The notes below the pieces were generated by a model. The model had not been told where the DNA came from. It did not search any database and saw nothing but the letters and a program-made list of their open reading frames with translations. Source: Pseudomonas sp. FeN3W (lineage in GTDB: Bacteria > Pseudomonadota > Gammaproteobacteria > Pseudomonadales > Pseudomonadaceae). From it: a DNA stretch of 64,000 nucleotides. The position numbers were made by a program, and so were the translations under genes. Shown piece by piece: positions 32,145-40,160 of this stretch. The DNA lies in assembly GCA_030263805.2 (NCBI GenBank), contig CP136010.1:1379001-1443000 (forward strand), given 5' to 3'. The stretch's first letter is position 1, and each line of letters starts with the position of its first letter.

Positions 32145-35138
32145 TCACAGGTCGTCGTCTGGATTACGCAGTGGCCGCAGCTCGCCGCGCGCAACTTCTT
32201 CCGGTACCGCAAAGGAATACCGCCCGAGCATGTTGATGTGCTCGTAGATCAGCGGCGATAGCCGGGCCAAATCCTCTTCCAGCACTGGATAGCCGTGCTG
32301 CTTGAGCCGTTCCACGGCCGCCGTCATGTAGAGGGTGTTCCACAGCACGATGATGTTCACCACCAGGCCCAGAGCACCGAGCTGGTCTTCCTGGCCTTCG
32401 CGGTAGCGCTGGCGGAGCTCGCCGCGTTTGCCGTGGAACACGGCGCGGGCCAGGCTGTGCCGGCCTTCGCCTCGGTTCAACTGGGTCAGGGTGGCGCGGC
32501 GCTTGGACTCGTCGTCGATATAGGTCAACGTGTGCAGAGTCTTTTCGATCCGCCCGAATTCGGCCAGCGCCTGGGCCAGCCGGGTGGGTCTATCTCCCGT
32601 TTGCAGCGTGCGCATGATGCCAGTCGCCGGCACCCGGCCGAGTTTGAGCGAGCCGGCCAGGCGCAGCAGGTCGTCCCAGTGCTCGGCGATCAGGTCGAGT
32701 TTGACCGACTGGCGGGCCAGCCCGTTGAGCTTGCCGTAGTCCGCGTCCGGGCGCGTGCGCCAGAAGCGGGTACCGCCGACATCGGCCAGCCGCGGACTGA
32801 AGTGGTAGCCAAGTAGGCGGAAGAGCCCGAACACCACATCGCTGTAGGCCCCGGTGTCGGTCATGATTTGCGTCGGCTGCAACTCGGTCTGCTGTTCCAG
32901 CACGACCGCCAGCAACACCAGGCTGTCGCGCAGCGTGCCGGGCACGGTGATGGCGTTGAGGCCGGAGAATTGGTCGGAAATCAGGTTGTACCAGGTGACA
33001 CCCCGGCCGGTGCCGAAATACTTCGGATTGGGGCCGGCATGCACGGTGCGCACCGGTACGACGAAGCGCATGCCATCGGCGGAGGCGACCTCGCCGCCAC
33101 CCCAGACTTGGGCCAGTTCCAGTTGGCTTTGCGCTCCGACCAGGATGGCGTTAGCCGCTGACAGGGTGTCGTCGCGGATATAATTCTGGCTGACCCAGGA
33201 CAGCCGGTCACGGCGCAGCGCCGGGTTGTCGGTGCGGATCAAGGGCTCCAGGCCGGTGTTGCAGGCCCCGCCCAACAGCACCGCGCAGAGGCTGGTGACC
33301 AGGTTGTCGGCGCGTGCATTGCGTTCGGAGACATGGGTGAAGGCCTCGGAAAAGCCAGTGCGGGCGGCGATTTCCAAGAGGATTTCCGGCAGATCGACAC
33401 GCGGCATCAGGTCAGACACGGCCGCCCGCAGTTGCAGCAACGAGCAGGGCTCGTCCAGCTTGTCCAGCGCCCCGAGCGACAGTTCGGTCTTGCCCTCGGT
33501 GTTCTCGCTCAGTTGAATCGCCGGGTTGTCGGGCAGGCGCGCGGCTACTGCCAGCCAGGTTGCATCCAGCTCGACGGACAAGGCGTCCAGGGTGGTTTTG
33601 GCGTCGATGGTCAGGCCCAGTGACCGGCAGATGATCGGTCGCGCCGCCAGCCATTCGGCACCGTCGAGCAGGCCAAGGCGCGGGTCGGCATAGCGCCAAC
33701 TGGGCGAGACGAAGACATCGCGGCGGCGCAGGGCCGTGCGCAGCGCATCGAGCGTGCAGAACACATAGGCACCCATGTCGAGGGAGCCATCTTCGCGGGT
33801 GATGTGCTTCTGCCAAGCCTTGGCCACGATCTCCTGCGGCGCGTCATCCTCTGGCTTCCGGCGCGGCAGGTTCAGTTGCAGCCACTCCAGACTAGCCGCC
33901 ACGCCCTTGCCGGCCGGGCTGAAGCCGAAGCGGATGTGCTTGAGCAGGTCGGGCAGGAAGCGGCGCACGCTGCGGTAGCGCGCTTCCAATGCAAGAAAAT
34001 AGACGTCATCTACCGGGCGGATCAGCGCGTTGACCTCTTCCAGGGCCTTTTCCAGGGTGGTCCTCGGCAGGTCGTTGAACAGCCGGGCGCGCACGTTGTC
34101 ATCGCTGATCGAGCTGTCCAGCACGACCTTGCACGCGGCGGCGAGCGTCGCGGCCGACCGATCCAGGTCTTTCAGGCTGCGCATGCGGGCTTTCTTGTCG
34201 GCCTTCTCCGCGTTGCTGAACAGGTCGCGCAGCAAGGCCTCCAGGACTTCCAGTGCGTCGTCGTGCGCAGTCGCCTCCAGGCAGAGTGCGAAGGCCACCA
34301 GTGTCGCCATCCGCCGCGACGCCGGCAGCCGATTAATCGCGGTGACCTTGGCCGTGTTGGCGAAGCGGGCCAGGGCGGCGATACGGCTGGGAGGGATGTG
34401 CGCCGCCGCCGGCAAGGTGATGCCGATGCCGCGCACGTCATCGAGCCGGCGCAGTGCCCGAATCAACGCGGGGCCACTGACCATGACCGGGCCGGAGCGC
34501 AATTGATCCAGCCGGGAGCTGCGGTTGCCTTCGGCCACCGTCAGCAAGTCTTGCAGTTGCAATCGCTGTTCCTCAGTCACGCTGCGGCCCAGCGTAAACC
34601 AGAGGCGTTCTTCGACCCGACTGCGCAACTGGGCGATAAAGCGCTCTAGTTGAGACACACCAGGCAGGAGGACTTTCTGTGTGAACAGCCACGAGGTGGC
34701 TCGCTCAAACAGCACTCCCGGCCGGTCGGTGCCCGTCCAGCAGAGGGCATACAGCCAGCGGCTCAAGCGAAAGCCGATGCCCGGATCGGTGAAATGACGA
34801 TAGCCAAAGCGGTTCTGAATATCGGTGGCATGTATCCAGCGGCGATGATCGCTATAGCGCTGGAGGCAGTCGGGGTCTGGAATCGCCAGTTGTCGGCAAA
34901 GCACCTGCAGGACTTCCACCGGCACGGCGGCGGGCTTGTCCGGCAGAACGCCAACGAAGCGGACGGTGGTCAGCAGAACGGCATAACCCAGACGGTTATG
35001 GTTACCCCGCAGCACCTGGATGGCTTCACGGTCTTCATCGCTCAGGTGGAAGTAACGTTCCAGCTCTTCACGGCTGGGCGAATCAACATAGCGGCCAAAA
35101 CCGTCGCGTTGCTCTTGAGTCAGAAAACCGACCGGCAT
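32145..35138 (-). CDS. tnpA: Tn3-family transposase TnpA
   Basis: A complete 997-residue Tn3-family DDE transposase. The N-terminal DUF4158-type part (MPVGFLTQEQRDGFGRYVDS) and the C-terminal catalytic part (for example IMTDTGAYSDVVFGLFRLLG with a catalytic Asp near residue 760 and NIIVLWNTLYMTAAVERLKQ with the Glu/region after 930) are present. No stop or frameshift is visible. The gene lies directly downstream of a toxin-antitoxin pair by four bases and is convergent with the mer operon. It should act on the 38-39-bp ends of both arms. Confidence 0.93.
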   Translation of the reverse strand: MPVGFLTQEQRDGFGRYVDSPSREELERYFHLSDEDREAIQVLRGNHNRLGYAVLLTTVRFVGVLPDKPAAVPVEVLQVLCRQLAIPDPDCLQRYSDHRRWIHATDIQNRFGYRHFTDPGIGFRLSRWLYALCWTGTDRPGVLFERATSWLFTQKVLLPGVSQLERFIAQLRSRVEERLWFTLGRSVTEEQRLQLQDLLTVAEGNRSSRLDQLRSGPVMVSGPALIRALRRLDDVRGIGITLPAAAHIPPSRIAALARFANTAKVTAINRLPASRRMATLVAFALCLEATAHDDALEVLEALLRDLFSNAEKADKKARMRSLKDLDRSAATLAAACKVVLDSSISDDNVRARLFNDLPRTTLEKALEEVNALIRPVDDVYFLALEARYRSVRRFLPDLLKHIRFGFSPAGKGVAASLEWLQLNLPRRKPEDDAPQEIVAKAWQKHITREDGSLDMGAYVFCTLDALRTALRRRDVFVSPSWRYADPRLGLLDGAEWLAARPIICRSLGLTIDAKTTLDALSVELDATWLAVAARLPDNPAIQLSENTEGKTELSLGALDKLDEPCSLLQLRAAVSDLMPRVDLPEILLEIAARTGFSEAFTHVSERNARADNLVTSLCAVLLGGACNTGLEPLIRTDNPALRRDRLSWVSQNYIRDDTLSAANAILVGAQSQLELAQVWGGGEVASADGMRFVVPVRTVHAGPNPKYFGTGRGVTWYNLISDQFSGLNAITVPGTLRDSLVLLAVVLEQQTELQPTQIMTDTGAYSDVVFGLFRLLGYHFSPRLADVGGTRFWRTRPDADYGKLNGLARQSVKLDLIAEHWDDLLRLAGSLKLGRVPATGIMRTLQTGDRPTRLAQALAEFGRIEKTLHTLTYIDDESKRRATLTQLNRGEGRHSLARAVFHGKRGELRQRYREGQEDQLGALGLVVNIIVLWNTLYMTAAVERLKQHGYPVLEEDLARLSPLIYEHINMLGRYSFAVPEEVARGELRPLRNPDDDL

Positions 35139-35141
35139 TGA

Positions 35142-35552
35142 TCACAGCACCTCGACGCAGAACACGGCGGGCGTGACGATCCGCGTGCGTTCGATGTGCC
35201 CGCGTTGCAGCAGGCCGGCGCGGCGATCACCGGTTACCAGGTAGTCCGCATCGCCCGCCAAGGCCATGGCCAGCAAAAACGAGTCATCCGGATCATCGGC
35301 TTCGACCTCGATGGTCAGGCGCTCCAGTACCACAGCCCGTTGCAGGTTATTGATCATGGCGCCCACCTTGGCGGGCTGTAGGATGGCCTGAAGCTTGGGA
35401 TAGCGGCTGGCTCGACGAATTTCATCGAGTTGCATCCGCGAGGTCACCACCTCGAAACGCGCCGCCCGCCAGGCACGGTAGATCGCATCGGGCGCGCCAT
35501 GTGGCGAGATCAGGGCGCTGAACAGGATGTTGGTATCCAACACGACCCGCAT
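35142..35552 (-). CDS. PIN-domain toxin (PIN_3 / COG1569 type)
   Basis: A 136-residue PIN-fold ribonuclease. Acidic active-site residues are in VLDTNILFSALIS (Asp 5), the central Glu/Asp region (SRMQLDEIRRAS) and DDPDDSFLLAMALAGDADYL (about 90-109), the last giving the Asp pair. It overlaps the antitoxin gene by one base and sits upstream of tnpA in the same transcript. PIN/RHH pairs as an integral part of Tn3 transposition modules are known; they stabilise the element or adjust its transposase level. Confidence 0.88.
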   Translation of the reverse strand: MRVVLDTNILFSALISPHGAPDAIYRAWRAARFEVVTSRMQLDEIRRASRYPKLQAILQPAKVGAMINNLQRAVVLERLTIEVEADDPDDSFLLAMALAGDADYLVTGDRRAGLLQRGHIERTRIVTPAVFCVEVL

Positions 35553-35791
35553 CAGCGCTTACGTGCCCAGTCGAGCGCTTCGTCAACCGCGTTGGTCAAT
35601 TCTGCCTCACTCAGATGGGCGTTAGCGGCCTTGGCCTGCTCAGCGCTCAGCTCCAGGATGTGTGCCCGTACCGCTTCTTCGATGAAGCGCGACAGGTCGC
35701 CCTTACGGCCGCCGCCCTGGCTGGCCAGAAACATCCGAAGCGACTGGTCGGTGTCGGCCGAGACGGCGACATTCCAGCGAATGGTATTCAT
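35552..35791 (-). CDS. antitoxin of the PIN toxin (RHH-type N-terminus)
   Basis: A 79-residue protein: a ribbon-helix-helix-like N-terminus (IRWNVAVSADTDQSLRMFLA, then GDLSRFIEEAVRAHIL) and a C-terminal toxin-binding tail (LTNAVDEALDWARKR). It is the first gene of the antitoxin-toxin-tnpA string, and likely represses the shared promoter just upstream at 35792-35865. Confidence 0.85.
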   Translation of the reverse strand: MNTIRWNVAVSADTDQSLRMFLASQGGGRKGDLSRFIEEAVRAHILELSAEQAKAANAHLSEAELTNAVDEALDWARKR

Positions 35792-35866
35792 AGCGTTCTC
35801 CGCTAATAGGTGTTTGTGTGTTTATACGCCAATCACAAAGGGCGATGCAATGGTTCGACAAAACGA

Positions 35867-35956
35867 TGGTTTTCCCGAACTAACCAGACGCCACAAGGGT
35901 TTGCGGGCAGGCGCTGGGCTTAAGTGCACTTTCTGTTCCGTTGCTCCCCAAACCCC
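35867..35956 (-). repeat. inner Tn3-type end, left arm (about 90 bp)
   Basis: This matches 53178-53267 in inverted orientation over about 90 bases; both begin (from the GGGG side) GGGGTTTGGGGAGCAACGG and continue with AGTGCACTTAAGCCC. The GGGG edge at 35956 abuts the truncated DUF2384 gene. The flanking bases do not repeat at 30710, so the left arm alone has no target duplication. Confidence 0.88.
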
Positions 35957-36268
35957 CTCGACCGGCCTCTCATTGGACAGCACGACATTCGGTGCCGTTA
36001 GCCAGTGGAGCGCACCTCCTAGATCCCCATCGTACAGCTCCAATAGCGCATCGAGGATCTCGATAAGACGACAGAACACCTCACCAGCCTGTATAGACAT
36101 CACGGCACTGCCGGGGGACGCAGTGATCCACTGCGCGATCTGCGCTGGCGATCGCTCCAACTCGCTTGCCAAATCGGAGATCAACGACACCGGCAGGCCC
36201 GCCAGTACGGCGACGTGCAGATAGTAGTGGCCTCTCGGCAAATCCAGTTTTTCGCGGAGCCTTTCCAT
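35957..36268 (-). pseudogene. Xre/MbcA/ParS-type antitoxin (DUF2384), 3'-truncated
   Basis: From ATG 36268, which has a GGAGG site upstream, about 104 native codons read MERLREKLDLPRGHYYLHVA and end at IEILDALLELYDGDLGGALHWL followed by NVVLSNERPVEGV. This is the MbcA/ParS toxin-binding domain, which should continue to a final helix. At 35956 the frame runs into the inner Tn3 end and stops only at 35822, adding 45 foreign residues. The partner RES-type toxin is missing. So a Tn3 arm has replaced the rest of a toxin-antitoxin locus. Confidence 0.75.
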
Positions 36269-36766
36269 AACTGCCTCCAGGATAATTGGCCATTTGATAA
36301 TGTCATCTTGGCCCCGAGTTTGCGCATGATGGTCTCGAACCATCCGCACCGTAGCTTCGAGAGAGAGCGAATGAACACTATCTGAAGGCTACTCGGCAGT
36401 GCGAGAGGGCTTTGGCAGTGACGCTTTGATCGGTGTTATTATTGAAACCTGCCCAAGAGCTTCCTCTCCCGGGTGCGTGTACCGGTGATGAAACTTGGTT
36501 TGAGGCGGTCTCGTTGAGGCCGCCTTTGTCGCTTCTGGGAGAGCCCCCAGTACTAAGCAGCCGTTATGCGTCGAAGCGCAAAGCCTCGACCAAAGCTGTT
36601 CGCAGGCCCTCTAACTCGGCATTTCTCCAATCTTATGAACTCGCGCTGGGTACGGACGGCGGGAATTATCTGCAATTATCTCGGCATAGATAATTGATCA
36701 ATATTTAGCCGCCACTACTGAGCAGCGCCTCTCAAAGTTAATCCTTTAGATACAGCAGGTTACAGA
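36269..36766. other. 500-base stretch without a supported gene
   Basis: This contains the promoter region of the truncated DUF2384 gene and no credible coding region. A short stem (AGGCGG 36503-36508 with CCGCCT 36520-36525, followed by TTTG) may be a terminator. An imperfect inverted match to the end at 36767-36805 occurs near 36675 (AATTATCTCGGCATAGATAATT). Confidence 0.5.
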
Positions 36767-36805
36767 ACGAATGTCCTAATTTTTGCCTTATCTCGGCATG
36801 CCCCC
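36767..36805 (-). repeat. Tn4651-like Tn3-family end
   Basis: Read on the minus strand, the sequence begins GGGGGCATGCCGAGATAAGG and continues CAAAAATTAGGACATT. GGGG...GCCGAGATAAGGCAAAA is the kind of end seen in the Tn4651/Tn5041 branch of the Tn3 family. It cuts into the IS5-type remnant at 36806. No matching partner end is visible nearby. Confidence 0.6.
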
Positions 36806-36954
36806 TAATGCGGAAAATGGCTGCTGCGAGGTGCTCGCGGCGGCCAAAAACGGAGAACTGAGCGGGTTACCTGGTCGATTTTGATCGACGGCCCGCTTTC
36901 AAAAGCAGCAAGGGCTGAAGTCGACCGGAAATACAGGGTTACTTCAGACCTTCC
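36806..36954 (-). mobile_element. IS5-type remnant, left (149 bp)
   Basis: This is an inverted copy of 52648-52796, matching throughout as far as I can check by eye. It holds only the 3' terminal part of the IS (beginning GGAAGGTCTGAAGTAAC from the outside). It is cut on one side by the Tn4651-like end and on the other joins directly to the traX fragment. Confidence 0.85.
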
Positions 36955-37192
36955 TTAGGTAGCGGCCATTGCTGCGAGTGAACAACGCGCCAACTTCCGT
37001 TCGACAGACATTCACGGCGATCGCCAGGCAAAACAGCGGGAACGAGAGGCGTCCCAGAATGAACAGGTTATCCAGTGATGGCCATGCCAGACGCATGTGG
37101 TCGAGCACCATCGTGAGCAGGGCGATCCACTTGATGAGGTCCTGTCCGTTGTGTCGTTCAACCCGCGAAGGTGGTGATTCGTACGCGCTCAA
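36955..37192 (-). pseudogene. TraX-family protein, 3'-truncated
   Basis: The frame probably starts at TTG 37190-37192, overlapping the stop of the YqaA gene (TTGA). It reads LSAYESPPSRVERHNGQDLI and then the hydrophobic WIALLTMVLDHMRLAWP and NLFILGRLSFPLFCLAIAVNV, which fits the first transmembrane part of TraX (an inner-membrane acetyltransferase-like protein). The IS5-type remnant cuts it after about 78 residues and the frame ends at 36944. The start codon is unusual and inferred from the overlap. Confidence 0.65.
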
Positions 37193-37629
37193 CTCAGGTT
37201 CTCCAGGATGAGAATCGCAAGGACCAGATACCGTCCGCCCTTGGCGAGCGTGACGATCAGGACGAACCGCCAGAGCGGCTCTTTCATCACGCCGGCGATC
37301 ACGGTTAGCGGGTCTCCAATGATGGGTACCCAACTGAGCAGCAGCGACCAGTACCCGTAACGTTCATAGGAGGCTTTGGCTTTTTCGAAGGCCGCTTGCT
37401 TTACCGGAAACCAGCGCTTTTCGCGATAAGCCTCGATACCTCGTCCCAGCAGCCAGTTCACAACCGATCCGAGTACGTTGCCTGTGGTGGCCACCACCAG
37501 CAGGATGGCTGTGGAAAAACGCTCGGATATCAGCAGTCCGCCCAGCACTGCCTCCGATTGCATGGGCAGCAGGGTTGCCGCGCCGAATGCAGCCAGAAAC
37601 AGGCCGAGGTAACCGCCGTACTCAAACAT
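37189..37629 (-). CDS. YqaA-family membrane protein (DedA-like / SNARE-associated)
   Basis: A 146-residue inner-membrane protein with about four hydrophobic segments, including YGGYLGLFLAAFGAATLLPM at the N-terminus and the family part LLSWVPIIGDPLTVIAGVMK (about 98-117). YqaA/DedA relatives act in membrane homeostasis or lipid flipping. In this block it lies between the RcnR-type regulator (20 bases upstream) and the traX fragment and may be regulated with them. It is an inferred rather than proven metal-related gene. Confidence 0.85.
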   Translation of the reverse strand: MFEYGGYLGLFLAAFGAATLLPMQSEAVLGGLLISERFSTAILLVVATTGNVLGSVVNWLLGRGIEAYREKRWFPVKQAAFEKAKASYERYGYWSLLLSWVPIIGDPLTVIAGVMKEPLWRFVLIVTLAKGGRYLVLAILILENLS

Positions 37630-37649
37630 TCAACAACCGAGCACCGTGC

Positions 37650-37955
37650 CTACAGGTATTTGGTGATTTGCTTGAATTCGTCCAGTGCCGAACGGTCGCC
37701 CTTGCTCAGGGCTGTCACCGAGTCTTCCAGGCAATGGTCGATGTGGTCCTGGATCAGTGTCCGCTTCGCCTGGCACACGGCCTTTTCAACAGCATGGAGC
37801 TGCTGGGCGATGTCCACGCATTCACGTCCTTCATCGATCATGGTGATGATGCTGCGCAGGTGGCCGTCCGCTCGCTTGAGGCGTTTGATGATGGCGTCGT
37901 GAGTCTGGTGGGTATGAGCGTGACCATGCGGTTGGTCGTGAACGTGTTCTGACAT
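37650..37955 (-). CDS. RcnR/CsoR-family metal-sensing repressor
   Basis: A 101-residue four-helix repressor of the CsoR/RcnR/FrmR family. The N-terminus is very His-rich (HVHDQPHGHAHTHQTHDAII) and then the family core RLKRADGHLRSIITMIDEGR, with Cys in GRECVDIAQQL (Cys of W-X-Y-Z type) and DHIDHCLEDSV. His and Cys positions favour nickel or cobalt over copper, but I cannot settle the metal. G/C-tract operators at 37995-38011 and 41505-41524 fit the DNA sites of this family and would place the flanking HupE operon and the MFS exporter under its control. Confidence 0.88.
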   Translation of the reverse strand: MSEHVHDQPHGHAHTHQTHDAIIKRLKRADGHLRSIITMIDEGRECVDIAQQLHAVEKAVCQAKRTLIQDHIDHCLEDSVTALSKGDRSALDEFKQITKYL

Positions 37956-37994
37956 GACTTGAGTCTCAGACGGCGATACTTTACGCTCTGCATG

Positions 37995-38011
37995 CTATCC
38001 CCCTGGGGGGG
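37995..38011. promoter_or_regulatory. RcnR/CsoR-type G/C-tract operator 1
   Basis: CTATCCCCCTGGGGGGG, an AT-flanked C-tract and G-tract, lies between the regulator (ending at its start 37955) and the His-rich/HupE operon. It shares TATCCCCC-TGGGGG with the second site at 41505-41524. Confidence 0.75.
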
Positions 38012-38062
38012 TTGGGTCAAACGCGCTATTTCACACCGTGTTTCAACCGGATAAGCATTGGG

Positions 38063-38419
38063 ATGTCTCGTCGTTTTCTTTCAGCGACCATGATCGTGGC
38101 TTTGGCAATGGCCTTTCTGCTGGCCTGGACCGGTCATGCCTATTCACTTTCCGTCCTCTCGCAAATCACGGCAAAGAGCGCCCAGAGCCTGACTCATGAT
38201 CACTCCCACGACTCGTCCCTGAGTTGTGCGCAGTGCTCTGATCACTACCACTCCCCCCTGACGCCCGATCACCAGCACGAAACGCCTCAGATACCAGCTG
38301 CAATCCACTTCTCCAGTCATTTCGAAGCCTCGGTACACCTGGCCATGCTGGGCGATTCCGTGCCTTGGCCCCCCATCTTCCGTATCGAACGCCCACCCCG
38401 TCCTGTGCTTGCTTCCTGA
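38063..38419 (+). CDS. His-rich exported protein
   Basis: A 118-residue protein with a signal peptide or single membrane segment (SATMIVALAMAFLLAWTGHA) and a His-rich periplasmic part (THDHSHDSS, CAQCSDHYHS, DHQHETPQ). I use ATG 38063 rather than a TTG at 38012, which lies in the operator. A CxxC pair (CAQC) is also present. It likely binds a divalent metal in the periplasm ahead of the HupE-like transporter. I do not recognise a named family. Confidence 0.72.
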   Translation: MSRRFLSATMIVALAMAFLLAWTGHAYSLSVLSQITAKSAQSLTHDHSHDSSLSCAQCSDHYHSPLTPDHQHETPQIPAAIHFSSHFEASVHLAMLGDSVPWPPIFRIERPPRPVLAS

Positions 38420-38466
38420 CCAAGGCCGCTCTGCGGCCAACAATCACTGCAAGAAAGGATTGATCC

Positions 38467-39204
38467 ATGCATTCGCACTCCCTAAAGGGTGGGGGCCTGT
38501 TCGCCATGCGTTCACGCCACCTGTTGTATCTGCTGTTCCTGCTCGTCGCCTCGCTGTTCATCGGCATGCCAGAAGCTCTGGCCCATGCCGTGGCCGAGGG
38601 TGACAAGGGCTTCATCCAGGAAAGCACCGGGGTCATGCTGATCCCCTTCATCTACATGGGCGCCAAGCACATGGTCACGGGATACGACCATCTGCTGTTC
38701 CTGTTCGGCGTCATCTTCTTCCTCTACCGGCTGAAGGATGTCGGCCTGTACGTCACGCTGTTTGCGGTCGGCCATTCGGTGACGCTGCTGATCGGCGTGC
38801 TGACGGAAGTCAGCATCAGCTCGTACGTCATCGACGCAATCATCGGTTTCTCGGTGGTGTACAAGGCCCTGGATAACCTGGGCGCCTTCCAGCGCTGGTT
38901 CGGCTATCAGCCGAACACCAAGGCCGCCACGCTGATTTTCGGCCTGCTGCACGGCTTCGGCCTGGCAACCAAGATCCAGGAATACGAGATCTCTCCCGAT
39001 GGGCTGATCCCCAACCTGATCGCCTTCAACGTAGGGGTGGAGATCGGTCAGCTGATGGCGTTGAGCGCCATTCTGATCCTGATGGGCTTCTGGAGGCAGA
39101 CCCCAAGCTTCTGGCGTCATGCCTATACCGCCAACGTCGCAATGATGAGTGCTGGTTTCCTGTTGATGGGTTACCAGATCTCCGGCCTGTTTCTGACCGC
39201 TTAA
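38467..39204 (+). CDS. HupE/UreJ-family nickel/cobalt transporter-like protein
   Basis: A 245-residue inner-membrane protein of the HupE/UreJ family with six or more hydrophobic segments. The family signature is GAKHMVTGYDHLLFLFGVIF (about 59-78), with His and Asp in the HxxxGxDH pattern, and VGHSVTLLIGVL. In hydrogenase and urease loci these proteins import nickel; here, among metal-resistance genes, it may act in the handling or export of Ni/Co. ATG 38467 has AAAGGA upstream. The signal-like leader ends at SLFIGMPEALAHA. Confidence 0.85.
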   Translation: MHSHSLKGGGLFAMRSRHLLYLLFLLVASLFIGMPEALAHAVAEGDKGFIQESTGVMLIPFIYMGAKHMVTGYDHLLFLFGVIFFLYRLKDVGLYVTLFAVGHSVTLLIGVLTEVSISSYVIDAIIGFSVVYKALDNLGAFQRWFGYQPNTKAATLIFGLLHGFGLATKIQEYEISPDGLIPNLIAFNVGVEIGQLMALSAILILMGFWRQTPSFWRHAYTANVAMMSAGFLLMGYQISGLFLTA

Positions 39205-39216
39205 GGACTCCTGATC

Positions 39217-39897
39217 ATGTTCAATTCTCCACTCCCATCGGCAAGCGAATTGCCGAGCAGCCGCCAACTCGTTCGTTCCACCGTCATTGCCCTGGCTGTC
39301 GCCATGGGCCTGCTGGTCACCGTGGTGATGCCTTCGGAATACGCGGTCGACCCGACCGGCCTGGGCCGCGCCATGGGCCTGACGCAAATGGGCGAGATCA
39401 AGATCACCCTCGCTGCCGAGGCTTTGGCTGACGAGGCTGCGTCGAAAGCGGCAGCTGCTCCGGCCCCAGCTCCTGTCGTTGCTGCTGCACCGGCACCTGC
39501 ACCGGTAGCGCCACCCGTACAGCAAGTGGCAGCAGCCCCTCAGCCCGCGGCTCCCGTATCCAGCAAACCTGCTGCCAACGCCAAGTCCGATCAGGTCACC
39601 GTAACCCTGACGCCAGGCGAAGGTCGGGAGATCAAGCTGGAAATGCTCAAGGGCAGCACTGTGAGCTATGAATGGACCGCATCCGGCCCGGTCAACCACG
39701 ACACCCACGGTGAGATCTACAACGCCGCCCAAGGCGATTTCCACAGCTACAGCAAAGGGCGTCAGGTGAAAGGCGACAAGGGCGACCTGACCGCGCTGTT
39801 CGATGGCACCCATGGCTGGTTCTGGCGTAACCGCACCAACGCCGATGTCACCATCGTGCTGAACACGACTGGCGACTACCTGAACGTGAAGAAGTAA
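39217..39897 (+). CDS. membrane-anchored periplasmic protein with Ala/Pro-rich linker
   Basis: A 226-residue protein: one N-terminal membrane segment (LVRSTVIALAVAMGLLVTVV), an Ala/Pro-rich flexible linker (about residues 75-125, many APAP units), then a compact domain (about 128-226) with SYEWTASGPVNHDTHGE and FDGTHGWFWRNRTN that resembles secreted beta-sandwich domains. It follows the HupE-like gene by 12 bases and precedes the small lipoprotein gene, separated by a hairpin. It is commonly annotated simply as transmembrane anchor protein. Function unknown. Confidence 0.75.
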   Translation: MFNSPLPSASELPSSRQLVRSTVIALAVAMGLLVTVVMPSEYAVDPTGLGRAMGLTQMGEIKITLAAEALADEAASKAAAAPAPAPVVAAAPAPAPVAPPVQQVAAAPQPAAPVSSKPAANAKSDQVTVTLTPGEGREIKLEMLKGSTVSYEWTASGPVNHDTHGEIYNAAQGDFHSYSKGRQVKGDKGDLTALFDGTHGWFWRNRTNADVTIVLNTTGDYLNVKK

Positions 39898-39903
39898 TCC
39901 GCC

Positions 39904-39936
39904 GGGGCGAACCTGTTGTTCGCCCCGACTTTTTGA
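39904..39936 (+). terminator. terminator-like hairpin
   Basis: GGGGCGAA pairs with TTCGCCCC, with loop CCTGTTG, followed by GACTTTTT. It lies just after the anchor-protein gene; partial read-through to the small lipoprotein is possible. Confidence 0.8.
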
Positions 39937-39957
39937 TCTCAATTGGAATAGCTGAAG

Positions 39958-40080
39958 ATGACTACCAAAATCCTCAAATCGCTCGTTGTGCTGAGCTTCC
40001 TCGGCCTGTTGGCTGCCTGCGGTGGTACTGATACCGAATCGAAGTCTGGCGATGCGGGTCACGGCCACTCGCACGAGTGA
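39958..40080 (+). CDS. 40-residue lipoprotein with His-rich tail
   Basis: ATG 39958 opens a 40-codon frame: a lipoprotein signal KSLVVLSFLGLLAACGG (lipobox LAAC, Cys near residue 21), a short acidic linker TDTESKSGDAG and the tail HGHSHE. AGCTGAAG precedes the ATG as a weak ribosome site. The His-rich end suggests it binds the same divalent metal as its neighbours at the membrane surface. It is followed at once by a strong terminator. It is short enough to be missed by usual gene finding. Confidence 0.72.
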   Translation: MTTKILKSLVVLSFLGLLAACGGTDTESKSGDAGHGHSHE

Positions 40081-40083
40081 TGC

Positions 40084-40115
40084 AAACAGGGCCGCTAAAG
40101 CGGCCCTGTTTCTTT
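40084..40115 (+). terminator. rho-independent terminator
   Basis: AACAGGGCCGC pairs with GCGGCCCTGTT with a four-base loop TAAA, followed by TCTTTCT. It ends the HupE operon. Confidence 0.88.
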
Positions 40116-40160
40116 CTGGATTACGCGAAGATCATCGATAGAACCCGTGCAACGCGGGCT

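Noticed and set aside
30710..35956. The mer-tnpA-TA arm as an independent complete transposon
   Set aside because: The two ends differ after the first 16 bases and the flanks (AGTAC and CTCGA) do not form a target duplication; the outer pair does.
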